Shown here: piece by piece, positions 8,634-16,800 of the stretch | Layout: every line of letters starts with the position of its first letter | Position numbering within the stretch: position 1 is the stretch's first letter | NCBI GenBank assembly: GCA_014804365.1 | Contig: JAAUZX010000017.1 | Span: 72,659 to 121,627 of the forward strand | DNA length: 48,969 bases | From: Lachnospiraceae bacterium | GTDB lineage: Bacteria > Bacillota > Clostridia > Lachnospirales > Lachnospiraceae | Direction of reading: 5' to 3' | Position numbers and translations under genes: made by a program | Notes under the pieces: generated by a model | Told to the model about the DNA's origin: nothing | The model's input: only the letters and a program-made list of their open reading frames with translations | The model's database searches: none

Positions 8634-9215
8634 ATGAGTGTTAGTGGAATCGGAACAACAGGATACCCGGCAGCAGGGTATGAATCAACAAGAAAGACAG
8701 AAAGAAATGTGGCAGGCGGGAACTTTGCAAAACAGGCGGCGGAAGCGGCACAGGCAGCAGCCACTCTGCATGGCGCGGATGAAGGGTCAGGAGATATTAC
8801 GATATTCTCAGGAGCGGAACTCGTGAGCGGTTCCTCTTATTCCGTATATAAGACACAGGACTTTGACCCGGAAAATCCTGTATATAAAGTGAAAATATGG
8901 GATAAGTCGGGAAATGTAACGGAACGGATGGTAGACGTGTCAAAGGTAGACCCGAAAAACTGTGATATGGTTGAAATGTATGCGTACACTGCCAGTCTGA
9001 AAGAAAGCGGAAAAGGCAGTTTCGAGGATACAGTGCTGAAAGCTGTAGTTGCAAAATCCGTGAAGGATGCTGAGAGCAGAATCGGCACATGGAGTTTTTC
9101 GGAAAAGTTTGATTGGGCGAAGATTGTGAATGATATTATGCAGTCGGAGTACCGATACGGAGACTTGAAGGGCTACATGGAATGGAAGAAGTTCTTAGGA
9201 TTTCTGGAAAAGTAA
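8634..9215 (+). CDS. Uncharacterised soluble protein (MSVSGIG family)
   Basis: 193 residues beginning MSVSGIGTTGYPAAG, with a low-complexity Ala-rich N-terminal 50 residues and a mixed alpha/beta remainder ending in aromatic residues (YMEWKKFLGFLEK). No signal peptide or membrane segment. An AAAGGAAGAAG site precedes the ATG. The flexible, small-residue N-terminus is reminiscent of type III or flagellar export substrates, which is inference only. A decayed copy of its start lies at 9280-9326. Confidence 0.82.
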   Translation: MSVSGIGTTGYPAAGYESTRKTERNVAGGNFAKQAAEAAQAAATLHGADEGSGDITIFSGAELVSGSSYSVYKTQDFDPENPVYKVKIWDKSGNVTERMVDVSKVDPKNCDMVEMYAYTASLKESGKGSFEDTVLKAVVAKSVKDAESRIGTWSFSEKFDWAKIVNDIMQSEYRYGDLKGYMEWKKFLGFLEK

Positions 9216-9279
9216 AATGTCCGGCCTTACATAAGTACTACGGAAGAAAATCAATAAGCAACAAAGGACAAGTTAGAGT

Positions 9280-9326
9280 AAAGGAGATTTAAAATAAGTG
9301 TTGATGGAATAGTTGGAATCATGTAG
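9280..9326 (+). pseudogene. Decayed duplicate of the MSVSGIG gene start
   Basis: AAAGGAG (9280-9286) is followed by ATA AGT GTT GAT GGA ATA GTT GGA and a TAG at 9324. The reading I-S-V-D-G-I-V-G matches M-S-V-S-G-I-G of the gene at 8634, including the ribosome binding site and spacing, but the start codon has become ATA and the frame stops after ten codons. Most likely a decayed tandem duplicate whose body has been lost. Confidence 0.6.
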
Positions 9327-9392
9327 AATAATGAAATCAATAAGAAAATAACGGCGGTTTATGTGTGTGTTCACGAAGGGGGAGCAGATATA

Positions 9393-9827
9393 ATGATGAA
9401 AAAGAAACAAACCGGAGTAGCAGTCAGGATTGTTCCGGCGGTTATCATGATGGGATTATTTACAGGCTGCGGAGTATCGGAGAAAGATAATCTTTCTGCC
9501 GGCAGTATAGAGGCAGAAGAAATCTTGCTGGATGATATCACCGAGGGAGATCTTACAGAGGCTGATAAAAAGATGAAGTACACAGAATATCTGCAGGAAC
9601 TGTTAAGTGATAGTATAGAGGAAGGATATCCCACTGTTAAGTGTGCTGCGGTCACACTGGCAGAGGCCGGAGATAACACGCAGGCGGTGATTTCGCTGGA
9701 GTTACAAGAGGATCTTTCACAGGATAGCGTGTCGGAGATTGCGAAATATGTAGCTACCGCCGTAGGCGACTCATCAACAGACAATATTGTCATTCAGGAT
9801 ACGGAAGGAACGGTTCTTTTTGAATAG
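9393..9827 (+). CDS. Lipoprotein with FliF/YscJ-like ring-building motif
   Basis: 144 residues. Signal sequence with lipobox GLFTGC (Cys 26) predicts membrane anchoring outside the cell. After an acidic linker, the last 85 residues follow the order helix (KYTEYLQELL), strand (TVKCAAVTLAE), strand (QAVISLELQ), helix (DSVSEIAKYVATAV) and strand (NIVIQDTEGTVLF). This is the second ring-building motif of the FliF/YscJ family, where the V...D.GxLL end is characteristic. Family members normally carry two such motifs or a membrane anchor; here one stands alone. AAGGGGGAG lies eight bases before the ATG. Fold similarity read by eye. Confidence 0.72.
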   Translation: MMKKKQTGVAVRIVPAVIMMGLFTGCGVSEKDNLSAGSIEAEEILLDDITEGDLTEADKKMKYTEYLQELLSDSIEEGYPTVKCAAVTLAEAGDNTQAVISLELQEDLSQDSVSEIAKYVATAVGDSSTDNIVIQDTEGTVLFE

Positions 9828-9850
9828 CGCCCAGTATGGGCGCTATTTTT
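9823..9850 (+). terminator. Intrinsic terminator after the lipoprotein gene
   Basis: Perfect 11-base arms (9823-9833, 9837-9847) with a 3-base loop and a T-run overlap the stop codon of the lipoprotein gene. Strong Rho-independent terminator. Confidence 0.9.
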
Positions 9851-9865
9851 AAATGTTGGATTATT

Positions 9866-10013
9866 GAAATGTGGATGATTATAGAATTTATAGTTATGAA
9901 AATGTGGATAATTGCAATAGTTATAATTATAAAAATGTGAATAATTATAATAATTAAGATTATAAAAACGTGAAATATATAAAGAATAACGGTTGCGAAA
10001 ATGTGAATACTAA
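9866..10013 (+). repeat. Degenerate tandem repeat with an exact 33-base period
   Basis: The core GAAAAT/CGTGRAT recurs with its A(T/C)GTG at 9869, 9902, 9935, 9968 and 10001, exactly 33 bases apart each time; the intervening bases are AT-rich and diverged. Read in the plus frame starting at 9853 the units translate as 11-residue repeats of the form NV(D/N)(D/N)Y...YK, interrupted by TGA and TAA, so this may be a decayed repeat-coding sequence. Alternatively it is a non-coding array of phased protein sites upstream of the DUF4143 gene. It fills most of the 257-base gap. Confidence 0.65.
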
Positions 10014-10084
10014 AGTAGAATATAGAAAAAGAGTCAGTGTTCAGATCTTGATATATCATTGCTGAATGGAGCAGGAGAGTTTTT

Positions 10085-11413
10085 ATGTACAGAACAGCTA
10101 TTAAAAAGCTTGCGGAATGGAAAGAAAAAAAAGGCAGGCTTCCGCTGATCCTGATGGGTGCAAGGCAGGTAGGAAAGACCTGGTTATTAAAAGAATTCGG
10201 TGAAAAATTTTTTGAAGATGTATGCTACATTAATTTTGAGAATCCCGGTGTAGTAGCAGATCTTTTTGAGGGAAGTATCGTACCTGCAAGAATTGTGGAG
10301 TTATTAGGCGCTTACCATGGGAAAAAGATTGATCCTACAAAAACGCTGATGATATTTGATGAGATCCAGGAAGTTCCGAGAGCATTGACGGCGCTTAAAT
10401 ATTTTGCGGAAGAAGCGCCGGAATATGCAATTTGCTGTGCAGGATCTTTTCAGGGAGTTACTCTGCATTCAGGTACCTCGTTTCCGGTTGGAAAAGTAGA
10501 TTTTGTGAACATTTACCCGATGTCTTTTGAGGAATTTCTGATAGCAAATAAAGAAGAAATGTTGATCGAGTGGGCCCGAGAACATTATGAAGAAAAGCTA
10601 CCGGAGCTGTTAAGAGAAAAATATGTAGATAATCTGAAAAAATATTTTATTATCGGCGGAATGCCTGCAGCAATAGATACATGGATAAAAACAAGAGATT
10701 TTGCCGAAGTGACGGATATTCAAAAGAGGCTTTTACGTGCTTACGAGAACGACTTTTCAAAACATGCACCGACAAGTGTGATTCCGAAAATACATCACAT
10801 CTGGAGTTCCATACCTTCTCAGTTAGCCAAAGAAAATAAGAAATTTATTTATGGGTTGGCTAAAGAGGGGGCAAGAGCACGGGAGTACGAAGATGCGCTT
10901 CTGTGGTTGAAAGATAGTGGTATGATTCGCAAGGTAGGGCTGGTTACGGGAGGAAAGCTTCCGCTGAAAGCATATGAGGATTTGAAAGCATTTAAAATAT
11001 ATTTTCTGGATGTAGGTCTGCTTAGGACGATGTGTGAGATCGAAGCGGGAATTATCTTAGATTCTGTGGCAGTTTTTAAAGAGTTTATGGGGGCGCTGAC
11101 GGAGCAGTTTGTCCTGCAGGAACTGCAAGCTATGGAAATTGCTTCGAATATTTATTATTGGAGTGAAGGTGCAACTTCTGAAGTTGACTTTATTTTTTCT
11201 TATAATAATAAAATTGTTCCGGTGGAAGCAAAAGCAGGGTTAAATGTACATGCACAGAGTCTGAAAGTGTTCTGCAAAAAATACCAGCCGGAAACTGCAG
11301 TTAGAACATCTCTGAAAGATTATCGCAGAGAGCAGAGTTTGTTAAACCTGCCACTTTATCAGATATGGAATTTAAAACAAATTCTGAATAAAAGCAAGAG
11401 CGGCAGCGCATAG
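10085..11413 (+). CDS. AAA+ ATPase with DUF4143 domain (second copy)
   Basis: 442 residues. Walker A GARQVGKT (25-32), Walker B MIFDEIQE (about 89-96), a sensor-like AGSFQG motif, the central DUF4143 region and a C-terminal EVDFIFSYNNKIVPVEAKAG (about 365-384) with the nuclease-fold D...ExK residues. It belongs to a longer subfamily than the 761 gene and is only distantly similar to it. GGAGAG precedes the ATG. It has no palindromic promoter like the other two; instead a 33-base tandem repeat lies upstream. Biological role not established. Confidence 0.9.
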   Translation: MYRTAIKKLAEWKEKKGRLPLILMGARQVGKTWLLKEFGEKFFEDVCYINFENPGVVADLFEGSIVPARIVELLGAYHGKKIDPTKTLMIFDEIQEVPRALTALKYFAEEAPEYAICCAGSFQGVTLHSGTSFPVGKVDFVNIYPMSFEEFLIANKEEMLIEWAREHYEEKLPELLREKYVDNLKKYFIIGGMPAAIDTWIKTRDFAEVTDIQKRLLRAYENDFSKHAPTSVIPKIHHIWSSIPSQLAKENKKFIYGLAKEGARAREYEDALLWLKDSGMIRKVGLVTGGKLPLKAYEDLKAFKIYFLDVGLLRTMCEIEAGIILDSVAVFKEFMGALTEQFVLQELQAMEIASNIYYWSEGATSEVDFIFSYNNKIVPVEAKAGLNVHAQSLKVFCKKYQPETAVRTSLKDYRREQSLLNLPLYQIWNLKQILNKSKSGSA

Positions 11414-11441
11414 CGGTACCGCCCTTACTCGATTGACAGTC

Positions 11442-11966
11442 CTATTTCTTTAATTCCCGTCTGGTGGTGATCAATCTAACTCCGTCGATTCTGCCAATCT
11501 CTTCGCGGACGGCTTCGGTGCTAGCGCCCAGACGTATGCTTACCTCGTAATTGAAAGAGTCGATGAGGGGATTTTCTATAGAGTCGGCCCACTCTTCCAA
11601 TTCTGCATTTCCGGTCAGAAATTCGGATTTAAATTCTTTCCATGCTTCGTCTCCACTGACGTAATGGATGGTGACGTCGGGAATTTGTGCAAGCGTGTCG
11701 CCGATTGCCTCGATTTCCTCTTGCGTCAGGTCGTAATCCATAAAGACAACCAGTTGTTTTTCCTGATAGATGTTATAGGCTGCCAGCGAAGTGGAGCCGG
11801 CTGCACCGATACAGAAAATTGTAGCAAGAACGGCACAAATTTTGGAGTAGCGGCTGTAGCGGTAGTGCTTTATACGGGATTGGGTACAGTTCTGTAACAG
11901 GGTATCAGCCATTTCAGATGGCATGATAATGGATTCTTTGATTTGTGTTATATCTTTTTCGTTCAT
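11442..11966 (-). CDS. Putative anti-sigma factor with FtsX-like ectodomain
   Basis: 174 residues: a cytoplasmic part of about 40, one membrane helix (about 42-64), then an external domain. The latter, from LVVFMDYDLTQEEIEAIGDTL through VSGDEAWKEF to the end, has the pattern of the extracellular domain of FtsX, without the FtsX permease part. It sits 106 bases downstream of an ECF sigma gene on the same strand, the usual place for an anti-sigma factor. AAGGAC precedes the ATG at 11966. The FtsX-like reading is by motif; binding to the sigma factor is inferred from position and topology. Confidence 0.75.
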   Translation of the reverse strand: MNEKDITQIKESIIMPSEMADTLLQNCTQSRIKHYRYSRYSKICAVLATIFCIGAAGSTSLAAYNIYQEKQLVVFMDYDLTQEEIEAIGDTLAQIPDVTIHYVSGDEAWKEFKSEFLTGNAELEEWADSIENPLIDSFNYEVSIRLGASTEAVREEIGRIDGVRLITTRRELKK

Positions 11967-12072
11967 AGTCAGATGTCCTTTCTTGTAAAATAATTTAAAA
12001 TTAGGCATTGTTCTAAGCTCACCAGTGGTGCTGTGATACGGTTGAGTTGTCTGAAATATTGGTTTGACATTG

Positions 12073-12588
12073 TTAAGTGGTAAGTTCTAATTTCAGCGCG
12101 TCTCTTGCCCGCTGCAGTCTTTTCTTCACGGCGCTTTCCGATAGACCGGAAATTTCTGCGATTTCTTTGATCGGATAACCTTCAAAGTAATGCAGCAGCA
12201 ATACAGTTTTCCACTTAGCGGGCAGGGCATAGAGTTCCTGAAATAAATGTCTGTCTTCCGGCGCCGGAAAATACTCTTGTATTTGTTCCAGCTCGATATA
12301 GGAATGCCGTTTGCGAAAACGCAGGCAGTCTTTGCAGCAGTTTGAGGTTACGCGCAGAAGCCATGCTTTTTCGTGATCGGAAGAGGTAAATGCAGGAGCC
12401 TTTTCCATATAGCGGAGCAGCACCTCCTGTAAAACGTCTTGTACATCGTGAGGATTACCCAGAAGCAGATAGGCAGTGCGGTATAGTATATTGCCGTAGG
12501 TTTGCAGGATGCAGTTGATTTCGGATTCACTTTTTTGTGGTTTTATAATTTCTATCACTCCCTTCGGTTCTGTATGATGGAATTCCAT
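12073..12588 (-). CDS. ECF sigma-70 family factor (first of three)
   Basis: 171 residues. Region 2 is seen as YRTAYLLLGNPHDVQDVLQEVLLRYME (the DVQDVLQE acidic core) and region 4 as LPAKWKTVLLLHYFEGYPIKEIAEISGLSESAVKKRLQRAR, a helix-turn-helix that reads -35 boxes. The ATG at 12588 has no Shine-Dalgarno; an AAGGGAG lies a little inside, so the true start may be a non-ATG codon about 30-42 bases downstream. It is preceded by an ECF-type promoter (12635-12663), consistent with autoregulation. The next gene on the same strand is its putative anti-sigma factor. Confidence 0.9.
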   Translation of the reverse strand: MEFHHTEPKGVIEIIKPQKSESEINCILQTYGNILYRTAYLLLGNPHDVQDVLQEVLLRYMEKAPAFTSSDHEKAWLLRVTSNCCKDCLRFRKRHSYIELEQIQEYFPAPEDRHLFQELYALPAKWKTVLLLHYFEGYPIKEIAEISGLSESAVKKRLQRARDALKLELTT

Positions 12589-12634
12589 TTATGTAAGTGT
12601 TCCGACATAAGTTTTAGAAGTACTTCTTACATTA

Positions 12635-12663
12635 TATACGGTCAGACTTTTGAAAAAGTGACA
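12635..12663 (-). promoter_or_regulatory. ECF-type promoter for the sigma gene at 12588
   Basis: Read on the minus strand: TGTCAC, TTTTTC, 11 bases, CGTATA. The TGnnAC box and the -10 box are 23 bases apart start to start, the same as in three other candidates in this window (13126, 16117, 18220). CGTATA fits the CGTC/CGTA -10 of many Firmicutes ECF sigma factors. TATAAT overlaps it at 12631-12636, so a housekeeping reading is also possible. Confidence 0.6.
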
Positions 12664-12775
12664 GGAAAAGACAGGAAAAGCAATAAAATGTATTTTCCTC
12701 GACAAATATACATGATACAATGATAAATACGTCGGTAGAAAGCGGCGCAGAAATATATGGGGAGGAGTATTGCGC

Positions 12776-13120
12776 ATGGAACAACGGATCTTAAATTACA
12801 GAAAATACATTGACGAGTTGATCTCTCAGGATAATTCTGATTGGGATGCTGTGATAAAAGAGCATTTGATTCAGGTTTCCTTTTTCCAGCATGAGAGATT
12901 GATTCATTTGATCGTGACAGTTACTTTCGCACTTCTTGAAGTGATTGTGATCGCTCTGTCGGTAGTGTCGTTTACGATCGCGGTGGGACTGCTTGCGATT
13001 GCGCTGCTCGTACTGCTGATTCCTTACATACGGCATTATTATATTTTAGAGAATGAAGTCCAGAAGATGTATGGACAGTATGACAGGATGGTAGAAAAAA
13101 GGGATCGGAAAGTTTCCTGA
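12776..13120 (+). CDS. Small two-helix membrane protein
   Basis: 114 residues: a 40-residue hydrophilic N-terminus, two membrane helices (about 43-63 and 66-86) and a basic cytoplasmic tail (ENEVQKMYGQYDRMVEKRDRK). GGAGGAG lies eight bases before the ATG at 12776. Divergent from the ECF sigma gene. No named family recognised; its place among sigma/anti-sigma genes suggests a link with envelope stress, but that is inference. Confidence 0.78.
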   Translation: MEQRILNYRKYIDELISQDNSDWDAVIKEHLIQVSFFQHERLIHLIVTVTFALLEVIVIALSVVSFTIAVGLLAIALLVLLIPYIRHYYILENEVQKMYGQYDRMVEKRDRKVS

Positions 13121-13125
13121 GATTC

Positions 13126-13154
13126 TGCAACTTTTTGGTTTCTTCAGCGGTATT
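13126..13154 (+). promoter_or_regulatory. ECF-type promoter for the lipoprotein-sigma operon
   Basis: TGCAACTTTTTG, 11 bases, GGTATT. The same two blocks with identical spacing appear at 18220-18248, where 18 of these 18 block bases agree. It lies six bases after the stop of the previous gene and 85 bases before the lipoprotein start. Confidence 0.7.
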
Positions 13155-13238
13155 GTAAATGAAGGGGTTGTGAGATCACCGACCAAAAGAGGAAAAAGCA
13201 GGTATGAAAACCTGCATCAAGAGAATGGAGAGAAAAAA

Positions 13239-14540
13239 ATGAAGAGAAAAACATTGGCACTATTATTAGCAATCAGCTGCACATTATCCATGGCGGCCTG
13301 CGGCTCATCGGATGAGGCAGCCGAGGCGGGCTCCAGAGCGGATGAAGCAAGAGCGGAGCTGGAAGAGGAACTGAATGAGGAACCCGAAGAGGAGGAAGCG
13401 GAAGAGGAGGAGCCGGAAGCAGAGGAAGAACCCGAGGCAGAGGAAGAGCCGGAAGAGCAGAAAGAACCTGCGAAGACGGCAACGGCACCGAGTGAGTTGT
13501 CCGATGATCTGTATGATTTCCAGATATCCATAGATGGTATGGTATATCAGTTCCCCATGTGGTATTCGGATTTCGAGGCATTGGGTTGGGAGTATGACGG
13601 TGACAACACACAGACATTATCCTCTAATCAGTATACGACAACCGAGGTCTGGGAGAAGGATGGTGTTAAAGTGTATACAAGGTTTGCGAACCTGTCCATG
13701 AATGCCGTGCCTTTTTCGGAAAGTATGGTAGCAGGTATCACGCTGGATCACTTCTATCTGGAAGACTGTGACTGGGAGATTCTATTGCCGGGCGGTATAC
13801 AGTACGGTGTATCTAATGCAGACGACATCAAGGCAGCTTACGGTGATCCCAGCGACGATTATGACAGCGACCTGTACTATAAGATGACCTACGAGAATGA
13901 TTTCTACAGAGAGATTGAGCTGTATGTATATAAGGATGATAATACATTAAAGCAGATCGATATTCAGAACCTCGTAGAGCTGGAAGGTGCGGATAACTCT
14001 ATTGACGAGACTGTTCCGGATATGGTGAAAAATTATAAAGCGCCCAAGGAGTTAGGGGATGATTTCTACGCTTATACTGCACAATTAGAGGGTAACGTAT
14101 ATTATCTGCCCTGTCCGGTATCTGTGCTGTTAGAGAACGGCTTTACGATTGATACGGCGAAATCTGACAGCGAAGTGGCAGCAGGCGGTAACGGATGGGT
14201 TGATCTTAGATATAACAACCAGACGCTTCATACGATGGTGGAGAACTATGCCGATTATGCGACTATAATAGAGAACTGTTATGTCTTATCCATGGAGTCC
14301 AGCGTAAACGGACCGAAGTTTGATCTGGTATTCCCCGGAAATATTAAAGTCGGTGATTCCGAGGATGCGGTTAAGAAGGCAACAGACGGTTTCAACTGCG
14401 AAGTAGAGACTTCCGACAGCGGCTATACTTACTATGAAGTGTCCGATCCTGATACAAGTGTACTGGACAGATATACCATTATTGTTAAGGATGGAAGCGT
14501 GTGTACTATGGAGATCAATAATTCACAGAAACCGGAATAA
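13239..14540 (+). CDS. Lipoprotein with acidic linker and two repeated domains
   Basis: 433 residues. Signal with lipobox SMAAC (Cys 21), then a Glu/Pro-rich linker (about 30-75), then two related domains: one beginning LSDDLYDFQISIDGMVYQFP and one LGDDFYAYTAQLEGNVYYLP, each followed by a dipstick-like beta/alpha segment with a GWEYDGD or GFTIDTA turn. A tandem duplication is likely. GGAGAG precedes the ATG at 13239. It is the first gene of an operon with a sigma factor (18 bases on) and anti-sigma factor, so it may be the sensor or a regulon product on the cell surface. Family not recognised. Confidence 0.85.
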   Translation: MKRKTLALLLAISCTLSMAACGSSDEAAEAGSRADEARAELEEELNEEPEEEEAEEEEPEAEEEPEAEEEPEEQKEPAKTATAPSELSDDLYDFQISIDGMVYQFPMWYSDFEALGWEYDGDNTQTLSSNQYTTTEVWEKDGVKVYTRFANLSMNAVPFSESMVAGITLDHFYLEDCDWEILLPGGIQYGVSNADDIKAAYGDPSDDYDSDLYYKMTYENDFYREIELYVYKDDNTLKQIDIQNLVELEGADNSIDETVPDMVKNYKAPKELGDDFYAYTAQLEGNVYYLPCPVSVLLENGFTIDTAKSDSEVAAGGNGWVDLRYNNQTLHTMVENYADYATIIENCYVLSMESSVNGPKFDLVFPGNIKVGDSEDAVKKATDGFNCEVETSDSGYTYYEVSDPDTSVLDRYTIIVKDGSVCTMEINNSQKPE

Positions 14541-14558
14541 AATAAAAAAGGCAGTATT

Positions 14559-15050
14559 ATGAAAGAAGAGCAAATCACGGCAGAGGCAGCGATCGACCGG
14601 TATGCCGATATGGTATACCGGCTGGCGTTGTCCCAGATGAAAAATACAACGGACGCAGACGACTTGTTTCAAGAGGTGTTCGTTCGGCTTGTGAGCCATA
14701 TACAGGATCTGGAATCATGGGAACATGTGAAGGCATGGCTGATTCGGGTGACGATCAACTGTGCGAAGAAACATTATGATCAGTATTGGCACAGAAATGT
14801 TGACTATATGGAGGAACCGGAGCGATTGGCGGACGAAGGCGGCGGATATGAGCTGCCGGAGGAACATCCGGTGAGGGCGGCAGTGCATAAGCTGCCGCCG
14901 AAGTATCGGTTAGTCATACATTTGTACTATTTTGAGGAACGGACGGTCATGGAGATTGCGCAATTGACCGATCAGAAAGAGACAACCGTGAAATCCCAGA
15001 TGCGCAGGGCGCGGGAAATGTTAAAAGAGCTGGTCGGAGACGAATTGTAG
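14559..15050 (+). CDS. ECF sigma-70 family factor (second of three)
   Basis: 163 residues. Region 2: RYADMVYRLALSQMKNTTDADDLFQEVFVRL. Region 4: LPPKYRLVIHLYYFEERTVMEIAQLTDQKETTVKSQMRRAREML, a helix-turn-helix. Its gene begins 18 bases after the lipoprotein gene and is followed 66 bases later by a single-pass membrane protein that I take as its anti-sigma factor. A weak AAAAAGG precedes the ATG. Expected to direct RNA polymerase to ECF promoters such as those found in this window, but which sigma reads which promoter cannot be told. Confidence 0.92.
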   Translation: MKEEQITAEAAIDRYADMVYRLALSQMKNTTDADDLFQEVFVRLVSHIQDLESWEHVKAWLIRVTINCAKKHYDQYWHRNVDYMEEPERLADEGGGYELPEEHPVRAAVHKLPPKYRLVIHLYYFEERTVMEIAQLTDQKETTVKSQMRRAREMLKELVGDEL

Positions 15051-15116
15051 CGACAGACAGCACAAATGGTACACAGGCTAAGAAGCGGACAATAAGGGAA
15101 TTGGTAGGAAGAAGTC

Positions 15117-16037
15117 ATGATTATGATGAATCAGTATAAACAGGAAACTTCACAGATACACGCGCCGGCGGATTTGATTCGGAGAACGAAACAGGCGATG
15201 CAGGAAGAAGAACTGCGTCTGCAGCGGGAGAAAACACAGGCCTCATTTGCAGCATTGAGTCCGGATAAGTTGATGCCGGAATCGGATGGAATAAACGCAG
15301 ATTTGCCGAAGAGCCGGATGCAGACGGACAGGCATTCCGTAATCAGCTCCGGAAAGATATACAGATGGGCGCTTCCGGTGGCGGCAGCCGCCATGGTACT
15401 GCTTTTGATTAATGTCACATCCGGTATGGTAGGAAGACGTTTCAATAAATCCTCCTCAGGCGCTGCTCCCATGAATACTGCCTCAGATGATACCGCAGCG
15501 TATGATATGGCAGAAGCCCCAGCGGAAGAGATGTTCGACGATGCCGATATGGCCGTTACGGAACAGAAATATTCCGAAGGAGTTATGACGGATCAAAGCG
15601 CTAATCGATATGAGAACAGTAATGCCGGTGCGGCATATGACAGCGGAGCGGATATGGCTGCGGCCGAAGATAATTATGAGCTGGAAGAAGCGGCGGAAGC
15701 GGCAGAGTATGAAGATGAGAGTATCCAAAAAGAGATTAACGATGGGGCCGGAATGAACAACATGGACGGGATATCCGAAGATGTTTACGCCGCGGATCTG
15801 ACTGTCACGGAGGTAGCAGAGGCACCGGCGTTTGTGGACGACGAAGATACGGAATGCATCATGGTTCATGGTATTAGAATCTATGTAATAAGAGAGTCGA
15901 GTGGTCAGTGGTCTGCTTATGCACGTGTCAATCAGGTGAATTATGTAGTCACCGGCGGTGAAAATATAACGGATGCAGAGGATTATGCCGTGAAAGCATA
16001 CGAATGGCTTTCCGAGAATGTGGCCGGAACAGAGTAG
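15117..16037 (+). CDS. Putative anti-sigma factor, single-pass
   Basis: 306 residues: a cytoplasmic N-terminal region (1-80) with the APADLIRRTKQAM motif common at the start of such anti-sigma factors, one membrane helix (about 84-101), a long Ala/Asp/Glu-rich spacer (about 110-245) and a small C-terminal domain of about 65 residues (CIMVHGIRIYVIRES...). It follows the sigma gene directly. AGGAAG lies five bases before the ATG. Anti-sigma function is inferred from gene order and topology. Confidence 0.75.
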   Translation: MIMMNQYKQETSQIHAPADLIRRTKQAMQEEELRLQREKTQASFAALSPDKLMPESDGINADLPKSRMQTDRHSVISSGKIYRWALPVAAAAMVLLLINVTSGMVGRRFNKSSSGAAPMNTASDDTAAYDMAEAPAEEMFDDADMAVTEQKYSEGVMTDQSANRYENSNAGAAYDSGADMAAAEDNYELEEAAEAAEYEDESIQKEINDGAGMNNMDGISEDVYAADLTVTEVAEAPAFVDDEDTECIMVHGIRIYVIRESSGQWSAYARVNQVNYVVTGGENITDAEDYAVKAYEWLSENVAGTE

Positions 16038-16116
16038 TATGGATCTGTGCGTCTGCAGGACAGACGAATGGAAAATATAAGATACCGGAATTTTTTTCAT
16101 ATAAATTATATATTGC

Positions 16117-16145
16117 TGCAACTAAATGCCTCGCAGCTTCATCTA
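16117..16145 (+). promoter_or_regulatory. ECF-type promoter for the third sigma gene
   Basis: TGCAACTAAATG, 11 bases, CATCTA. The TGCAAC box is identical to the 13126 and 18220 sites and spacing is the same; the CATCTAA -10 is close to the CGTCTAA typical of Firmicutes ECF promoters. It lies 65 bases before the ATG at 16210, consistent with autoregulation. Confidence 0.65.
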
Positions 16146-16209
16146 ATGTGCAAGAGTTGAGACGTTTCGACGAACCGGACCGAAGTAGAAAACTATGTAG
16201 GGGGATACG

Positions 16210-16710
16210 ATGGAAACCTTAGTAAGAAAAGCACAATGTGGAGATGCAGAGGCATTTATTTGTCTCATGGAAGAATGTAAGATGACGATGCGGAAGGTGG
16301 CATATGGCTATCTGGGAAATGATGAGGATGTCGCAGATGCAATACAGGATACGATACTGGCGGCTTATGAAAGTCTGCATACCCTGCAGAAGCAGGAACA
16401 CTTTAAAACATGGCTTGTGAGAATCCTGATCAATAACTGCACGAAGACCTGGCGGCGGAACAAGAGAAATGTCAGTCTTGAAAATGAGCAGGCGGCCGGA
16501 CACACAGAAAGTAGTGACCGGGAAAAAGCTGATGTAGAGTTCAAGGAATTGCTTTTGAGTCTGCCCGAAGACAGTCGTGCCATTTTTCAGTTATATTATG
16601 GCGAACAGTTTACGACGAAAGAGATCGCCGATGTTTTGGAAATGAAGGAAAGTACTGTCAAGAGTAAGCTGCATCGCGGCAGAGAACAGCTCCGGGCAGA
16701 ACTATCGTAA
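16210..16710 (+). CDS. ECF sigma-70 family factor (third of three)
   Basis: 166 residues, full length. Region 2 with YLGNDEDVADAIQDTILAAYE, then FKTWLVRILINNCTKTWRR, and region 4 with LPEDSRAIFQLYYGEQFTTKEIADVLEMKESTVKSKLHRGREQL. This is the class usually paired with DUF4179 or RsiV-type anti-sigma factors, and a DUF4179-like gene follows. GGGGG lies before the ATG. Upstream lies a candidate ECF promoter. Confidence 0.93.
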   Translation: METLVRKAQCGDAEAFICLMEECKMTMRKVAYGYLGNDEDVADAIQDTILAAYESLHTLQKQEHFKTWLVRILINNCTKTWRRNKRNVSLENEQAAGHTESSDREKADVEFKELLLSLPEDSRAIFQLYYGEQFTTKEIADVLEMKESTVKSKLHRGREQLRAELS

Positions 16711-16800
16711 TAACCTGTTATAGCGGGGCGGATGTGCAGAGCCGCAGAGTTGATTCGGGAAAAAGGGACACATGCTAATAATATGAAGGAGACAACGGAT

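Noticed and set aside
9866..10013. CRISPR array
   Set aside because: The period is 33 bases with no distinct spacers or conserved direct repeats, and there are no cas genes.
9790..10059. Isoleucine-rich minus-strand open frame
   Set aside because: It is the reverse reading of the AT-rich 33-base tandem repeat, overlaps the terminator at 9823-9850, and has no ribosome binding site.
13217..13617. Serine/proline-rich minus-strand open frames
   Set aside because: They are reverse readings of the Glu-rich linker of the lipoprotein gene.
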